The notes beneath the pieces were generated by a model, which was not told the DNA's origin, did no database searches, and was given only the letters and a program-made list of their open reading frames with translations. Shown here one piece after another: positions 41,643 to 51,322 of a stretch of DNA of 64,000 nt. This stretch comes from Leucobacter sp. 7(1) (GTDB taxonomy: Bacteria > Actinomycetota > Actinomycetes > Actinomycetales > Microbacteriaceae): contig NZ_FUID01000014.1 of the NCBI RefSeq assembly GCF_900163635.1, positions 1 to 64,000 of the forward strand. Reading direction: 5' to 3'. Within the stretch, counting starts at the first letter, position 1; every line of letters begins with the position of its first letter. The position numbers and the translations under genes were made by a program.

Positions 41643-44264
41643 CTACGGGCCGACCGGGGTGAGCGTCAGCTCGTCCTGTGTGCTCGCGCGCACGGCATCA
41701 CGGGAGTACCCCCACGCGTATTGTTCGCCCCGCGCCCAGCCCTCGGCTTGGTCGGTGTAGTTCGGGTGGAACGCGTGCCCGCTGGCACCGGTCAGGTTCT
41801 GCCAGGTTGACGCATCCCAGTCGGCGACGTCGATCACCATGCGCATCGACGGGACCGTGCTTGTCGCATAGCCCTCGTCAAGGCTCCATCCTGTCGCATT
41901 CACAACACCGGATCCGCCGCCCACAGCGTACGGTCCGCGGTTGAAGAGGGCCTCGATGGGTGCGATCCCGCTCGTGCCGAAGGTGCCGTGTGTGAGGGGG
42001 AGCGCGTGCAGCTCGCCCCAGTTCCAGCGCGCGGGATCCTTGCCCTGGAGTTTCTGCAGGTCCTGGGTGGCGCGAGTGGCTGCGCGGGCGAGGAACTCCT
42101 CGCGGGTCGTGCTCTCACCGTGCACGCTGCTTGTCCACCACACAGAGTCCGGGTCTTCGAGGAGGAGTGCGAACACGCGCGCGAGCCGGGATTGGTCGTC
42201 CCGTGGGATCTCGATGCCTCGATTGTCCACGAGTTGTGCGGTGACTGCGCGCCACATCACGTTCGCGTAGGCGGCCGCGGCCGAGTCAGGGTCGTTCTGG
42301 CCGTCCCAGTCGGCGAGGAGATCAAGCGCCGCCCGGGTGTCCGCGTCCGCGACCTCGAGCGATGCGACGGCCTGCTGCAAGGCCTCCGCGCCGGGGAACT
42401 TGTTGTCCATGTGAATCTTGGCCATGTCCTTCGCGGTGAGCGGGCCAGTCGCGATCCGCTCGTCCAGGAGCTCCACGATGCGCGCAGCTCGGTACCCGTA
42501 GTCCCAATCGCGGCTGAGGAAGTAGGGGTAGTCGTCGGTCACGATCGCGTTGTTTGCGGTGACGATAACACCGGATTCGGGGTTGTAGCTCATGGGTTGC
42601 TCAGCGAAGGGGATATAGCCCTGCCAATCGTATGCGCTGTCCCAGCCAGGCTGAGGGAGCCAGCCGTCGCCTGCTCCGCGGATCGGAAGTCTGCCCGGGG
42701 CTTGATATCCAATGTTGCCCTCGGGGTCCGCGTAGATCAGGTTCTGCGCGGGCACGTCGAACTGCGAGGCGGCGAGCCGGAAATCGGCGAAGTCCTCGGC
42801 GCGGTTCAGCGTGAAGATCGCTTCGGCCGTGCGGCTCATATCGAGCGCAGTCCAGCGGAGCGCGAGCGCGAAGTCGCCGGGCGGGAGCGGCACGCTGCTG
42901 GCTGCTGACGCGGCGGCCGCGCCGGATCCGGCACCGACTTTGGGGTCTTTGGCAATCTCCGTGAAGCTCGGTTCGATCCCGGACACGATGGGCCCGTGTC
43001 CGGTGGAGCGGACCTCGATGTCGACTGCGTCCCCGCCCGCGACAGCGATTGTCTCCGTGCGGGTCTCGAAGGGCTTCAGCTCGCCGTCCTGCCAGTAGCC
43101 CTCCTCGGTGACGCGCTCCACGTACAGATCGGCCACATCGGTAGTGAGGTTCGTGAAGCCCCACGCGATGTGCTGGTTGTGCCCGATCACGATGCCGGGG
43201 AGGCCAGAGAAACTGAACCCGGCAACGTCGAAGGGACACTCGGGGGTGACTGTCGCGCATGTGAGCTGCATCTGGGTCCACACGGAGGGCAGCTCAGCGC
43301 CGAGGTGGGGATCATTCGCGAGGAGCGGCTTGCCAGAGGCGGTGTGCTCGCCCGAGACCACCCAGGAGTTTGATCCGACGCCTTCGCCGGCACCGCCCAC
43401 GAGCGCATCGACCTCGGTGAGGAGTTCGCCGAGCGCGGCGAGCTCCGTCCCAGCGGCGAGCCCAGGCGTCGCAGTGGGCGCTGGGGCCGGGTTCGTGCCG
43501 GTGGTGACCGACAGGCCCGCCGGATCATCCGCGAGGATCACCGGGTGCTCCTCGAACGGGTAGCCCGGGTACAGTTCCGTGAGCTGCTCGTTGCCTAGAC
43601 CCTGCGCAAGCAGCGCCCGCGCGGTCTCGTCCTCGATGTTGGTGCGCAGATCCCAGGCCATTGCCTTGAACCACGCGACAGAGTCCGCAGGAGTCCAGGG
43701 CTCGGGGGTGTAGTCCGCGTTTTGGAGGCCGAGCACCGCGTATTCGAGGGACAGTGCGCCGCCCTGGCGTTCGGCAAGGTACGCGTTCACGCCCGCGGCG
43801 TAGGCCTCGTAGTACGCACGCACATCGTCTGGGAGCGCGGCGACCTCCTGCTCCGCCGTGCGGTGCCAACCGAGCGAGCGCAGGAACGTGTCAGTGCCGA
43901 GCTGAGACTCTCCAAAGAGCTCCGACAGCCGCGCGCTGGTGAGGTGGCGACGGAAGTCCATTTCCCAGAATCGATCCTGCGCATGCACGAGACCCTGTGC
44001 GAAGAAGAGATCGTCGCTCGTTTCCGCAGTGATCGTGGGGATGCCGTGCGCATCCCGCTGCACGCGCACGTCCGAGCTGAGCCCCGCGACGGCAAGTGTG
44101 CCGTTCGCTTGCGGAAATGACCGGGTGACCGCCCATGCGCCGAACCCGCCGGCAAGCAGCGCGAGCGCGACGATCGAGGCGAGGACCCAGACAATGATCC
44201 GGCGCAGCTTGCGGCGCTTGTTCGCGGGGGTGCGTGGCACGGAGAGTGCTTCGGTCACGGCCAT
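41643..44264 (-). CDS. Penicillin acylase family protein (Ntn hydrolase)
   Basis: An 873-residue secreted or membrane-anchored hydrolase. A basic segment and one hydrophobic helix (VWVLASIVALALLAGGFGAW) at residues 24-45 lead it through the membrane. The precursor should cut itself to give a beta chain beginning at Ser298 in VGSNSWVVSGEH, the nucleophile; NDPHLG follows as in the family. Members hydrolyse amides such as penicillin G or acyl-homoserine lactones, and the true substrate is unknown. The ATG has GAGGAGG upstream. It diverges from adnA. Confidence 0.88.
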   Translation of the reverse strand: MAVTEALSVPRTPANKRRKLRRIIVWVLASIVALALLAGGFGAWAVTRSFPQANGTLAVAGLSSDVRVQRDAHGIPTITAETSDDLFFAQGLVHAQDRFWEMDFRRHLTSARLSELFGESQLGTDTFLRSLGWHRTAEQEVAALPDDVRAYYEAYAAGVNAYLAERQGGALSLEYAVLGLQNADYTPEPWTPADSVAWFKAMAWDLRTNIEDETARALLAQGLGNEQLTELYPGYPFEEHPVILADDPAGLSVTTGTNPAPAPTATPGLAAGTELAALGELLTEVDALVGGAGEGVGSNSWVVSGEHTASGKPLLANDPHLGAELPSVWTQMQLTCATVTPECPFDVAGFSFSGLPGIVIGHNQHIAWGFTNLTTDVADLYVERVTEEGYWQDGELKPFETRTETIAVAGGDAVDIEVRSTGHGPIVSGIEPSFTEIAKDPKVGAGSGAAAASAASSVPLPPGDFALALRWTALDMSRTAEAIFTLNRAEDFADFRLAASQFDVPAQNLIYADPEGNIGYQAPGRLPIRGAGDGWLPQPGWDSAYDWQGYIPFAEQPMSYNPESGVIVTANNAIVTDDYPYFLSRDWDYGYRAARIVELLDERIATGPLTAKDMAKIHMDNKFPGAEALQQAVASLEVADADTRAALDLLADWDGQNDPDSAAAAYANVMWRAVTAQLVDNRGIEIPRDDQSRLARVFALLLEDPDSVWWTSSVHGESTTREEFLARAATRATQDLQKLQGKDPARWNWGELHALPLTHGTFGTSGIAPIEALFNRGPYAVGGGSGVVNATGWSLDEGYATSTVPSMRMVIDVADWDASTWQNLTGASGHAFHPNYTDQAEGWARGEQYAWGYSRDAVRASTQDELTLTPVGP

Positions 44265-44402
44265 ATCGAGGTCCTCCTCGTCGAGGGTTCGCGGTGCGTG
44301 GAGCCCGCCGCGGGGTGTGCTTCAGAGTCTGCCACGAACCTCCGACAGTGCGCGCCTCGCCCCTCCGATGCCCCGCGAACGGTGAATGTCGGAGGTGCGC
44401 AA

Positions 44403-44408
44403 TAGGCT
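44403..44408 (+). promoter_or_regulatory. -10 element, probable leaderless promoter of adnA
   Basis: TAGGCT begins 12 bases before the ATG at 44415; no Shine-Dalgarno is seen. Confidence 0.5.
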
Positions 44409-44414
44409 TGCCGC

Positions 44415-47400
44415 ATGATCTCCTTCGACCCGTCTCAGCTCCGGGCGCTTGCCCTGGATCCGACGCGCCACGCACGTGTGCTCGGCGCTCCGGGCACCGG
44501 GAAAACGAGTGTGCTGCTGGAGGTCTGTACACGGAGCCTTGCGTTGCCAGGGTGGGGTGAGGACGACGTCCTTGTGCTCGCGCCGAACCGGCTCGTGGCC
44601 GCGGCGCTGCGGGCGGAGGTCGAGCGTGGTCTGGGGCGCGCGTTCGGGGGGACGCCGGTACGTACGGCGGCGTCACTCGCGTTCGCGGTGTTGGCCCGCG
44701 CTGCAGCGCTCGAGGGGACTGTCGCGCCGCGCCTGCTGACGGGGACCGTACAAGACGAGGCGATTGCCGAGGTGGTGACCGCGGGGGTCGCGGTGCACGG
44801 TGCCGGCATTGCGGGGCTGCCGCCAGAGGTGCTGCACAGTCCGGCCTTCCGGGCGGAGCTCCGTGAGCTCTGGCGAGTTGCCGACGATTTCGGGCTCGTG
44901 CCAGGGGAACTCCGACAGCACGTCGCTGAACTCGAGGCGGCGGCAGCGACGGAGGCCCATACGCGCCTGCCGGATCCAGAGTTGCTCGCGCGGTGGCGGG
45001 ACGGATTCGGACTGATTCAGGCGGTGGCGGATCGGATTGCCGATGAGCGCCCGAACGAGCTGAGCTCAAGCGGCCTGCTCCGGGAAGCGGCCGCGGCGGT
45101 GCGGCGTGTGGTCGCAGCGGGGGACACGGCCCGCCTCGCGATCCCGCGACTGATCCTCGTCGACGACGCGCAGGAGCTGGGCGAGGGTGAGCTGGCGTTG
45201 CTCGCCGCGTGCGCGGAGGGCGGGAGTCGGATCTGGGTGTTCGGCGACCCAGACGTGGCCACGGGCGCATTCCACGGTGAGCGGACACTGGTGCTGGCGC
45301 GGCTTGACGCGGAACTCGAGCGCCGCTCTGCCCCGCACGTGCCGGGGACGCCGCGCGAGCCGGCACAGCGTGTGGTCCTCGAGCGTGCGTATCGACATGG
45401 GCCCGAGCTTCGTCGCGCAATCGCGGGACTCGCTGAGCGGGTCGGGGCCGCCGGAGCGGGCGAGCAGCGTGCGGCACTCCCACGAGCTGCCGCCGCGGCG
45501 GATCCGGATTCCGCCGTGCAATTCGCGGTCGTGGGCTCGGCCGCCGAGCAGCTCGGGGCGATCGCGCACAGGCTCCGCGCGCGGAGGCTTGGGCTGGGTG
45601 CCGCCGACCCCGTGCCGTGGGACGAGATGGCGGTGTTGTGCCGCAGCCGGGGGGAAGCCGTACGTGTGGCGCGAGTGCTCGCCGCCCACCAGGTCCCCAC
45701 CGGGATTGCGGCGGGCGGCATCGTGCTTCGTGAACACCAGATCGTTCGCGAACTGATCCGCCTGCTCCAGCACGCACTCGGTCTGCACCCGCTGAGCCCC
45801 GCCGAACTGCTGCCGCTCGCGGGCGGAGTGATCGGAGGGCTCGACCCGGTTGCCCTGCGACGATTGCGTGGGGCGCTCGTATTGCAGGAACGGCGGGACT
45901 CACGCACGCAGACTCGGGAGCCCCGGAGCATTGAAGAGGTCGTCGCCGAAGCTTTCGCGGCGCCGGGCCCGCTCCCGATTGTGGATAGCGCGGGCGGGCG
46001 GGCGGTGCGTCGCCTGGGACTCCTCGCGGCTGCCGGGGTCCGCGTACACGAGGCGGGTGGAACCGCTCGCGAGGTGCTGTGGGCACTGTGGGAGGGAACG
46101 AAACTCGCGACTTCGTGGCAGAGCGATGCGCTCGATAGCCGCGGTGCACGCTCCGACGAGGCGCACCGCTCGCTCGACGCGGTGGTGGGCCTGTTCTTCG
46201 CGTTGCAACGACACGAAGAGCAGGACAGCACGCAAGCGATCGCCGAGCTCCTCGCTGAGCTGCTGAGCAGCGCCGTGCCAGAGGACTCGCTTGCACAGCG
46301 CAGCCAGCGTGCCGCAGTGACGGTCACGACACCGCAGGGCGCGATCGGGCGAGAATTTGCGGCCGTGGCCGTGGTCGGGTTGCAAGACGGTGCATGGCCG
46401 AATCTCCGAGCCCGCGGCTCACTGCTCGGTGCCGCAGCCCTCGAACGATGGTTGCGAGGTGGTGAGGCCGTGCCCCCCTCCCGGAAAGACACGATGCACG
46501 ACGAGCTACGGCTTTTCGTCCACGCATGCGCGCGGGCATCCCGGGAACTGCTTGTGGTCTCCGTCGCGGACGAGGACCAGCATCCCAGCTCACTGTTCGG
46601 CCTCGGGCGGGAGTACCGCCACGATGAACTCCCCAGTTCGCGCCTGACGCTGCGCGGGGTGACCGCGGCGATGCGGCGGCGACTCACGGCCGAGCCGGGC
46701 GACCGCGGGGCGCTGCGCGCGCTTCGGGAGCTTGTCGGTGCGGGGGCTGCCGGCGCGCATCCTGACGAGTGGTACGGGGTGCTGCCGCCGAGTACCACGG
46801 CCCCGCTTGTGCCGCTCGACGAGGATCCGGAGGCCACGGTGTCCGTGAGTCCCTCCCAACTCGATCAGGCGGAGACTTGCCCGCTCGACTGGGTGATCGC
46901 GCGCCTGGGCGGCAGTGCCGGCAGCGTGCAGGCGAGCCTGGGCACGCTTGTGCATCATGCCTTTGAGACCGCGCAGCGCTCTGACGCCGACGAGATGCTT
47001 GCCGCCGTCATGGCGGAGTGGCGCAAGCTCGAATTCGACGCCGATTGGGAATCGGTGCGCGCGGAGCAACGTGCGGCGCAGATGACGGGGGGCCTTGCTG
47101 CCTACCTGCGGGAGTTCGCCGCGTCCGAGCGGCAGCTCATCGGGAAAGAAGCCAGCTTTGCGGTGCCGATCGACCGGGCCGTGCTCAGCGGGATCGCGGA
47201 CAGGCTCGAGCGCCGCGAGCTTGCCGACGGGACGGCTGAGATTACGGTGCTGGATCTGAAAACCGGGCGGTCGGCACCGAGTAAAGTGGCGGCGGAAACC
47301 CATGCCCAGCTCCGGGCCTATCAGCTCGGTGTGACCCTGGGAGCCTTCGATGTGGCCGGTGCGGACGCGGCCGGTGCGGACGGTGCCGGTGCGGACGGGG

Positions 47401-47699
47401 CCGGTGCGAACGGTGCCGCTGACGCGGAGGGCACCATCGCACACACGATTGAATCGCGCAGCGGCGGTGCGCGATTGCTGTATGTCCACCCGGATGCCAC
47501 AGGCTCGGCGGAGTTCATTGAGCGCGTGCAGCAGCCCATTGATGCCGAAGCGATACAGGAGATGGAGGAGCGCGTGGCGAGCATCGCACGGGTGATGGCG
47601 GGTGGCGACTTCACCGCCCGGATCGAACACCACTGCTCGGATCCGCACCAACCGGGAAACTGCCGGCTCCACATTATTCCGGCGGTGAGTCACGGATGA
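44415..47699 (+). CDS. adnA: AdnA-like helicase-nuclease subunit (PD-(D/E)XK)
   Basis: A 1094-residue protein with a UvrD/Rep-type motor and a C-terminal RecB-like nuclease, matching AdnA of the AdnAB complex that resects DNA double-strand breaks in actinobacteria. Walker A is GAPGTGKTS; Walker B is ILVDDAQELGE instead of the usual DEVQD, so this motor may be weak, in line with AdnB being the lead motor in mycobacteria. The nuclease has VSPSQLDQAETCPLDW, the DxK motif VLDLKTGRSAP and late cysteines (HHCSDPHQPGNC). A Gly-Ala-Asp repeat of 15-base units is inserted after the DxK motif. It overlaps adnB by 4 bases. Confidence 0.85.
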   Translation: MISFDPSQLRALALDPTRHARVLGAPGTGKTSVLLEVCTRSLALPGWGEDDVLVLAPNRLVAAALRAEVERGLGRAFGGTPVRTAASLAFAVLARAAALEGTVAPRLLTGTVQDEAIAEVVTAGVAVHGAGIAGLPPEVLHSPAFRAELRELWRVADDFGLVPGELRQHVAELEAAAATEAHTRLPDPELLARWRDGFGLIQAVADRIADERPNELSSSGLLREAAAAVRRVVAAGDTARLAIPRLILVDDAQELGEGELALLAACAEGGSRIWVFGDPDVATGAFHGERTLVLARLDAELERRSAPHVPGTPREPAQRVVLERAYRHGPELRRAIAGLAERVGAAGAGEQRAALPRAAAAADPDSAVQFAVVGSAAEQLGAIAHRLRARRLGLGAADPVPWDEMAVLCRSRGEAVRVARVLAAHQVPTGIAAGGIVLREHQIVRELIRLLQHALGLHPLSPAELLPLAGGVIGGLDPVALRRLRGALVLQERRDSRTQTREPRSIEEVVAEAFAAPGPLPIVDSAGGRAVRRLGLLAAAGVRVHEAGGTAREVLWALWEGTKLATSWQSDALDSRGARSDEAHRSLDAVVGLFFALQRHEEQDSTQAIAELLAELLSSAVPEDSLAQRSQRAAVTVTTPQGAIGREFAAVAVVGLQDGAWPNLRARGSLLGAAALERWLRGGEAVPPSRKDTMHDELRLFVHACARASRELLVVSVADEDQHPSSLFGLGREYRHDELPSSRLTLRGVTAAMRRRLTAEPGDRGALRALRELVGAGAAGAHPDEWYGVLPPSTTAPLVPLDEDPEATVSVSPSQLDQAETCPLDWVIARLGGSAGSVQASLGTLVHHAFETAQRSDADEMLAAVMAEWRKLEFDADWESVRAEQRAAQMTGGLAAYLREFAASERQLIGKEASFAVPIDRAVLSGIADRLERRELADGTAEITVLDLKTGRSAPSKVAAETHAQLRAYQLGVTLGAFDVAGADAAGADGAGADGAGANGAADAEGTIAHTIESRSGGARLLYVHPDATGSAEFIERVQQPIDAEAIQEMEERVASIARVMAGGDFTARIEHHCSDPHQPGNCRLHIIPAVSHG
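47354..47413 (+). repeat. 15-base coding tandem repeat in adnA (four units)
   Basis: About four in-frame copies of GGTGCGGACGGNGCC encode a GAD-(A/G)A type run between the nuclease DxK motif and the next conserved segment. Boundaries are approximate. Confidence 0.75.
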
Positions 47700-50600
47700 A
47701 CAAGTCAGAACCGAGCAAGTCAGAACCGAGTAAGCCAGAACCGAGCAAGTCAGAACCGAGCAAGTCAGAACCGAGTAAGCCAGAATCGAGGAAGCCAGAA
47801 CCGAGCGCGGCGGGCACGGCCGCTGGGCCGGACGGTCCCCAGGCGACCACCCCGCTCTTCTCCGCGGCGCGGATCGCGGAGCTGTTGGCGGTGCCGCCCG
47901 CGACCCCGCTGACACCGACGCAGGAGCAGGCCGCCGTGATCGAGCACACGCTCGGCGGCAGCACGCTCGTTGTCGCGGGCGCTGGGAGCGGGAAAACTGA
48001 GACGATGGCGAACCGGGTTGTGTGGCTCGTCGCGAACGAGTTTGTTGCGCCGGATCAGGTGCTGGGCCTCACCTTCACCCGGAAGGCCGCAGGAGAGCTC
48101 CGGGAGCGGATCACCGGGCGGCTTGCGACCTTCGTTGACCGCCTGAGGGATGCAGCGGAGCGGGGAACTCTGAGCGATGAGGAGACCGCCGCATCCGTGC
48201 GTCTCACCGCGCTCCTCGGCGACGGCCTCGACATCCCTGAGGTCAGCACCTACAACTCATTTGCGGCCGGGGTGCTGCAGGAGTTCGGAATCGCAGCGGG
48301 TGTGGCCCCCGGCGCAGCTGTCATCGATGAGGCGACGGCCTGGCGGCTCGCCCGTGACGTCGTGATCGGCAGCGCCGATCCGGAGCTCCTTTCAAGCGAG
48401 CTGCAGACGCCCGCATTGATCCGGCACATAGTGAATCTTGACCACGCTGTGGCTGACAACCTCACCTCGCTCGACCGTGTGGACCAGATCGTCGCCGAGT
48501 TTGCGCGCGTGCTGCATCTGCCATACTCCGAAAAGGAGATCGGCGGCGAGCCGAGCGGAAAGGTCTACGCCCCGGTTCGGGATGCCGTCGCTGCGCTCGC
48601 GGAAACCCCGCTGATCAGCCGACTGGCTCGGGAGTATGCCGCCGAGAAGGAGGAACGCGGGCTCATTGAATTCCCCGACCAGTTGGCGCTCGCGACGCGC
48701 GCGCTTGAGGCGTCGCCCGACGCTGTTGCGACCCTGCGCCGCCGACACCGAGCGGTGCTGCTTGACGAGGTGCAGGACACCTCGGTCGGCCAGACCCGTT
48801 TCCTGGCGCTAATCTTCGCGGGGGCAGCCGTGATGGCCGTGGGCGATCCACACCAGTCGATCTATGGCTGGCGCGGCGCGTCCGCGGAGGGACTGCGCTC
48901 CTTCCACCAGGATTTCGCCCCCCGCCGCGGCGACCGGGGGATCGGTGCATCTGCGCCGTCTGTCCAGGCCACGCTGACGCTCTCCACAAGCTGGCGAAAC
49001 CCCGGTCTCGTGCTCGACGCCGCGAACACAATCGCGGCACCGCTCGCGGCCGCCTCCGCGATCGACGTTCCCCAACTGGCACCGCGCCCTGGGGCCGGGC
49101 CTGGGGCGGTTGAATGGGCCTACCCCGAAACCATCCACGAGGAGCGGCAAGCCGTTGCAGCCTGGCTGCGTGACGCTCGTGAGGCTCACCGCGCCGTGCA
49201 CGGTGAGCCGGCAACAGCCGCTGTGATTTTCCGAACTCGGCGGCATATGGCACCGTTCTCCGCCGCGCTCACGGAGCTCGGGGTACCCAACCGAATTGTC
49301 GGGCTTGGCGGTCTCCTCTCCACCCCTGAAATCACCGACATCGTGTGTGTGCTGCGTTGCCTGTGGTACGCCGATGCCGGGGGCGACCTTATCCGTATCC
49401 TCGCGGGCCCCCGTTTCCGGATCGGGGTCGCAGACCTCGCGGGGCTTCGGGACACCGCGCGCTGGTTTGCGGGTCGCGACGTCACCCAGCAGCCGCTCAG
49501 CCCCGAGGATCGCGCGGACGACGAGGTCCTGCCGGACCCGGACCGCAGTTTCACGCTGCTCGATGCGCTCGACCAGATTGCCGGGATGCGCGACCTGGAC
49601 CACGGCGCGCTGCGGGGGATCAGTCCGACAGGCCGCGAACGGCTCCGCGAGGCTGGCCGAATGCTCGCGGCCTTACGCCAGGGCGTGGGCGGTGACATTG
49701 GCGAACTGATCGGATCCGCCGTGCAAGCGCTGCGCCTCGATATCGAGCTTGACGCGAACGAGGCAAGGGAGCACGCCGGGAGCTCGGCAGCGCACGCCAA
49801 CATCGACCTGTTCACTGACCTCGTCGATTCCTATCTTGCGGTCGACACCCGAGGCACGCTCGCCTCCGTGCTCGAGTGGATCGAGCGCGCCACCGAGTCC
49901 GACGAATCAGCGGAACACGTCGCGGCACCGGTGCCCGGTACCGTCCATCTCATTACGGCGCACGGCTCCAAAGGGTTGGAGTGGGATCTTGTCGCCGTAC
50001 CGCGTCTGGTAGCGGGGGAGTTCCCCGGATCCGCGCGGAGCGGCGCCGGATGGTTGCGCACCGGGCAAATCCCGGACGAGCTTCGCGGTGACGTCGCGGC
50101 GCGCCCGCAACTGAATTGGCGGATCGCCGAGACTCAGAAGGAGCTGCGCGACCGGATCGCGGAGTACAAAACAGAACTGCAAGATCGCCATGCGGACGAG
50201 GAACGCCGCCTGGCCTATGTCGCGATCACCCGCTCTGCCGATCGGCTCTTCCTGAGCGGGTCGTTCTGGGGTGGGCAGACCCGTGCGCGCGTGCCTTCCG
50301 TGTTCCTGCAAGAGCTTGCTCAGACCGGGATTCTCGCGGGCCTGCCCACCGAGAGCGCTCATGATGCCGACCCGAGCGTGCGTGACGAGATCACGGCGCG
50401 GTGGCCGCTGCCCCCGCTCGGTCCCCGCGACGCAGCGGTGCGTTCGGCCGCCGCTGCGCTCCGGGAAGAGCTCGCCGCTGGCCCGGAGACGCGCAGCACC
50501 TCAGAGGAACCGCTCGATGAGACAGTTGAACTGCTCCTTGCGGAGCGTCGGGCCGCGGCCGTTGCCGCTGCGGGCGGCGGCCCTGCGGTACCCTCTCCGC

Positions 50601-51322
50601 TCGCGCCGGAGGTCGATCTGCCGGAGCGGATCACCGCCTCCACCTTCCACGAGTTTGTGGAAGACCCTGTGCGCGCGGAGCGGCTGCGCCTGCGTCCCCT
50701 CCCACAGCGGCCGTACCGGCGCACGCGTGTCGGTAACCGTTTCCACGAATGGGTCGAGCGGCGCGCGACAACGGCCGTGGGGCAGGCACTGCCGCTTGCG
50801 GGTCTCGACGAGCTCGCCTTCGCTCGTGGGAGCTTCGGGGAGGAGAACGGGCCGGGCGACGGCCATCCGGCCGCCGCACCCACCGCGCAGCAGGATGTGG
50901 AGGCTGAACTGCAGCCGCTGATCGAGCAGTTCGAGCGCTCGCGCTGGGCGCTGCTCGAGCCGCTCGCGGTTGAACTCGAGGTATCGCTTCCGTTTGCTGG
51001 GCGCACGCTCGTCTGCAAACTCGACGCCGTCTACCGCCAGACTGCAGACCGTGGCGGGGATGACCGTGTCGAGATTGTGGACTGGAAGTCGGGCCGCCCC
51101 CCGCGCACGGACGCTGAGCGCGAGTCGCGGTTCTTCCAGCTCGACCTCTACCGCCACGCCTACGCGCTCTGGTCCGGACGCGACCCGGACCTCATCGACG
51201 TGTCGCTGTTCTACGTCGCCGACGGCATAGAATTGCGCAGCCGGAGCCCGCGGACTCTCGCCGAACTCGAGGAAATCTGGTTGGGCGCGGCCGGTCAACT
51301 TACGGATGGATCTGCTGAGTAA
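47696..51322 (+). CDS. adnB: AdnB-like helicase-nuclease subunit (UvrD motor plus PD-(D/E)XK)
   Basis: A 1208-residue SF1 helicase-nuclease, the likely lead motor of AdnAB. All motor motifs are intact: AGAGSGKTETM, LTFTRKAAGELRER, LLDEVQDTSVGQ, GDPHQSIYGWRGAS, TAHGSKGLEWDLV and RRLAYVAITRSADRL. The nuclease domain carries TASTFHEFVEDP, GNRFHEWVE and the DxK motif EIVDWKSGRPP. The first 37 residues are a disordered (K-S/P-E-P-S) repeat before the conserved part begins near residue 65. The start overlaps adnA by 4 bases, and the end overlaps the convergent AraC gene by 23 bases. Confidence 0.9.
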   Translation: MNKSEPSKSEPSKPEPSKSEPSKSEPSKPESRKPEPSAAGTAAGPDGPQATTPLFSAARIAELLAVPPATPLTPTQEQAAVIEHTLGGSTLVVAGAGSGKTETMANRVVWLVANEFVAPDQVLGLTFTRKAAGELRERITGRLATFVDRLRDAAERGTLSDEETAASVRLTALLGDGLDIPEVSTYNSFAAGVLQEFGIAAGVAPGAAVIDEATAWRLARDVVIGSADPELLSSELQTPALIRHIVNLDHAVADNLTSLDRVDQIVAEFARVLHLPYSEKEIGGEPSGKVYAPVRDAVAALAETPLISRLAREYAAEKEERGLIEFPDQLALATRALEASPDAVATLRRRHRAVLLDEVQDTSVGQTRFLALIFAGAAVMAVGDPHQSIYGWRGASAEGLRSFHQDFAPRRGDRGIGASAPSVQATLTLSTSWRNPGLVLDAANTIAAPLAAASAIDVPQLAPRPGAGPGAVEWAYPETIHEERQAVAAWLRDAREAHRAVHGEPATAAVIFRTRRHMAPFSAALTELGVPNRIVGLGGLLSTPEITDIVCVLRCLWYADAGGDLIRILAGPRFRIGVADLAGLRDTARWFAGRDVTQQPLSPEDRADDEVLPDPDRSFTLLDALDQIAGMRDLDHGALRGISPTGRERLREAGRMLAALRQGVGGDIGELIGSAVQALRLDIELDANEAREHAGSSAAHANIDLFTDLVDSYLAVDTRGTLASVLEWIERATESDESAEHVAAPVPGTVHLITAHGSKGLEWDLVAVPRLVAGEFPGSARSGAGWLRTGQIPDELRGDVAARPQLNWRIAETQKELRDRIAEYKTELQDRHADEERRLAYVAITRSADRLFLSGSFWGGQTRARVPSVFLQELAQTGILAGLPTESAHDADPSVRDEITARWPLPPLGPRDAAVRSAAAALREELAAGPETRSTSEEPLDETVELLLAERRAAAVAAAGGGPAVPSPLAPEVDLPERITASTFHEFVEDPVRAERLRLRPLPQRPYRRTRVGNRFHEWVERRATTAVGQALPLAGLDELAFARGSFGEENGPGDGHPAAAPTAQQDVEAELQPLIEQFERSRWALLEPLAVELEVSLPFAGRTLVCKLDAVYRQTADRGGDDRVEIVDWKSGRPPRTDAERESRFFQLDLYRHAYALWSGRDPDLIDVSLFYVADGIELRSRSPRTLAELEEIWLGAAGQLTDGSAE
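47702..47806 (+). repeat. 15-base coding tandem repeat at the adnB N-terminus (seven units)
   Basis: Seven in-frame copies of AAGTCAGAACCGAGC, differing by one to three bases, encode KSEPS or KPEPS pentapeptides directly after the start codon. Changes in copy number would alter the length of a disordered tail without breaking the gene. Confidence 0.9.

Noticed and set aside
43891-46837. Long minus-strand open frames (801 and 606 residues)
   Set aside because: They are antisense to adnA, and their Arg/Pro/Ser-rich composition is that of shadow frames.
47702-47806. Regular repeats considered as a CRISPR array
   Set aside because: The units are 15 bases with no spacers and encode an in-frame peptide repeat.
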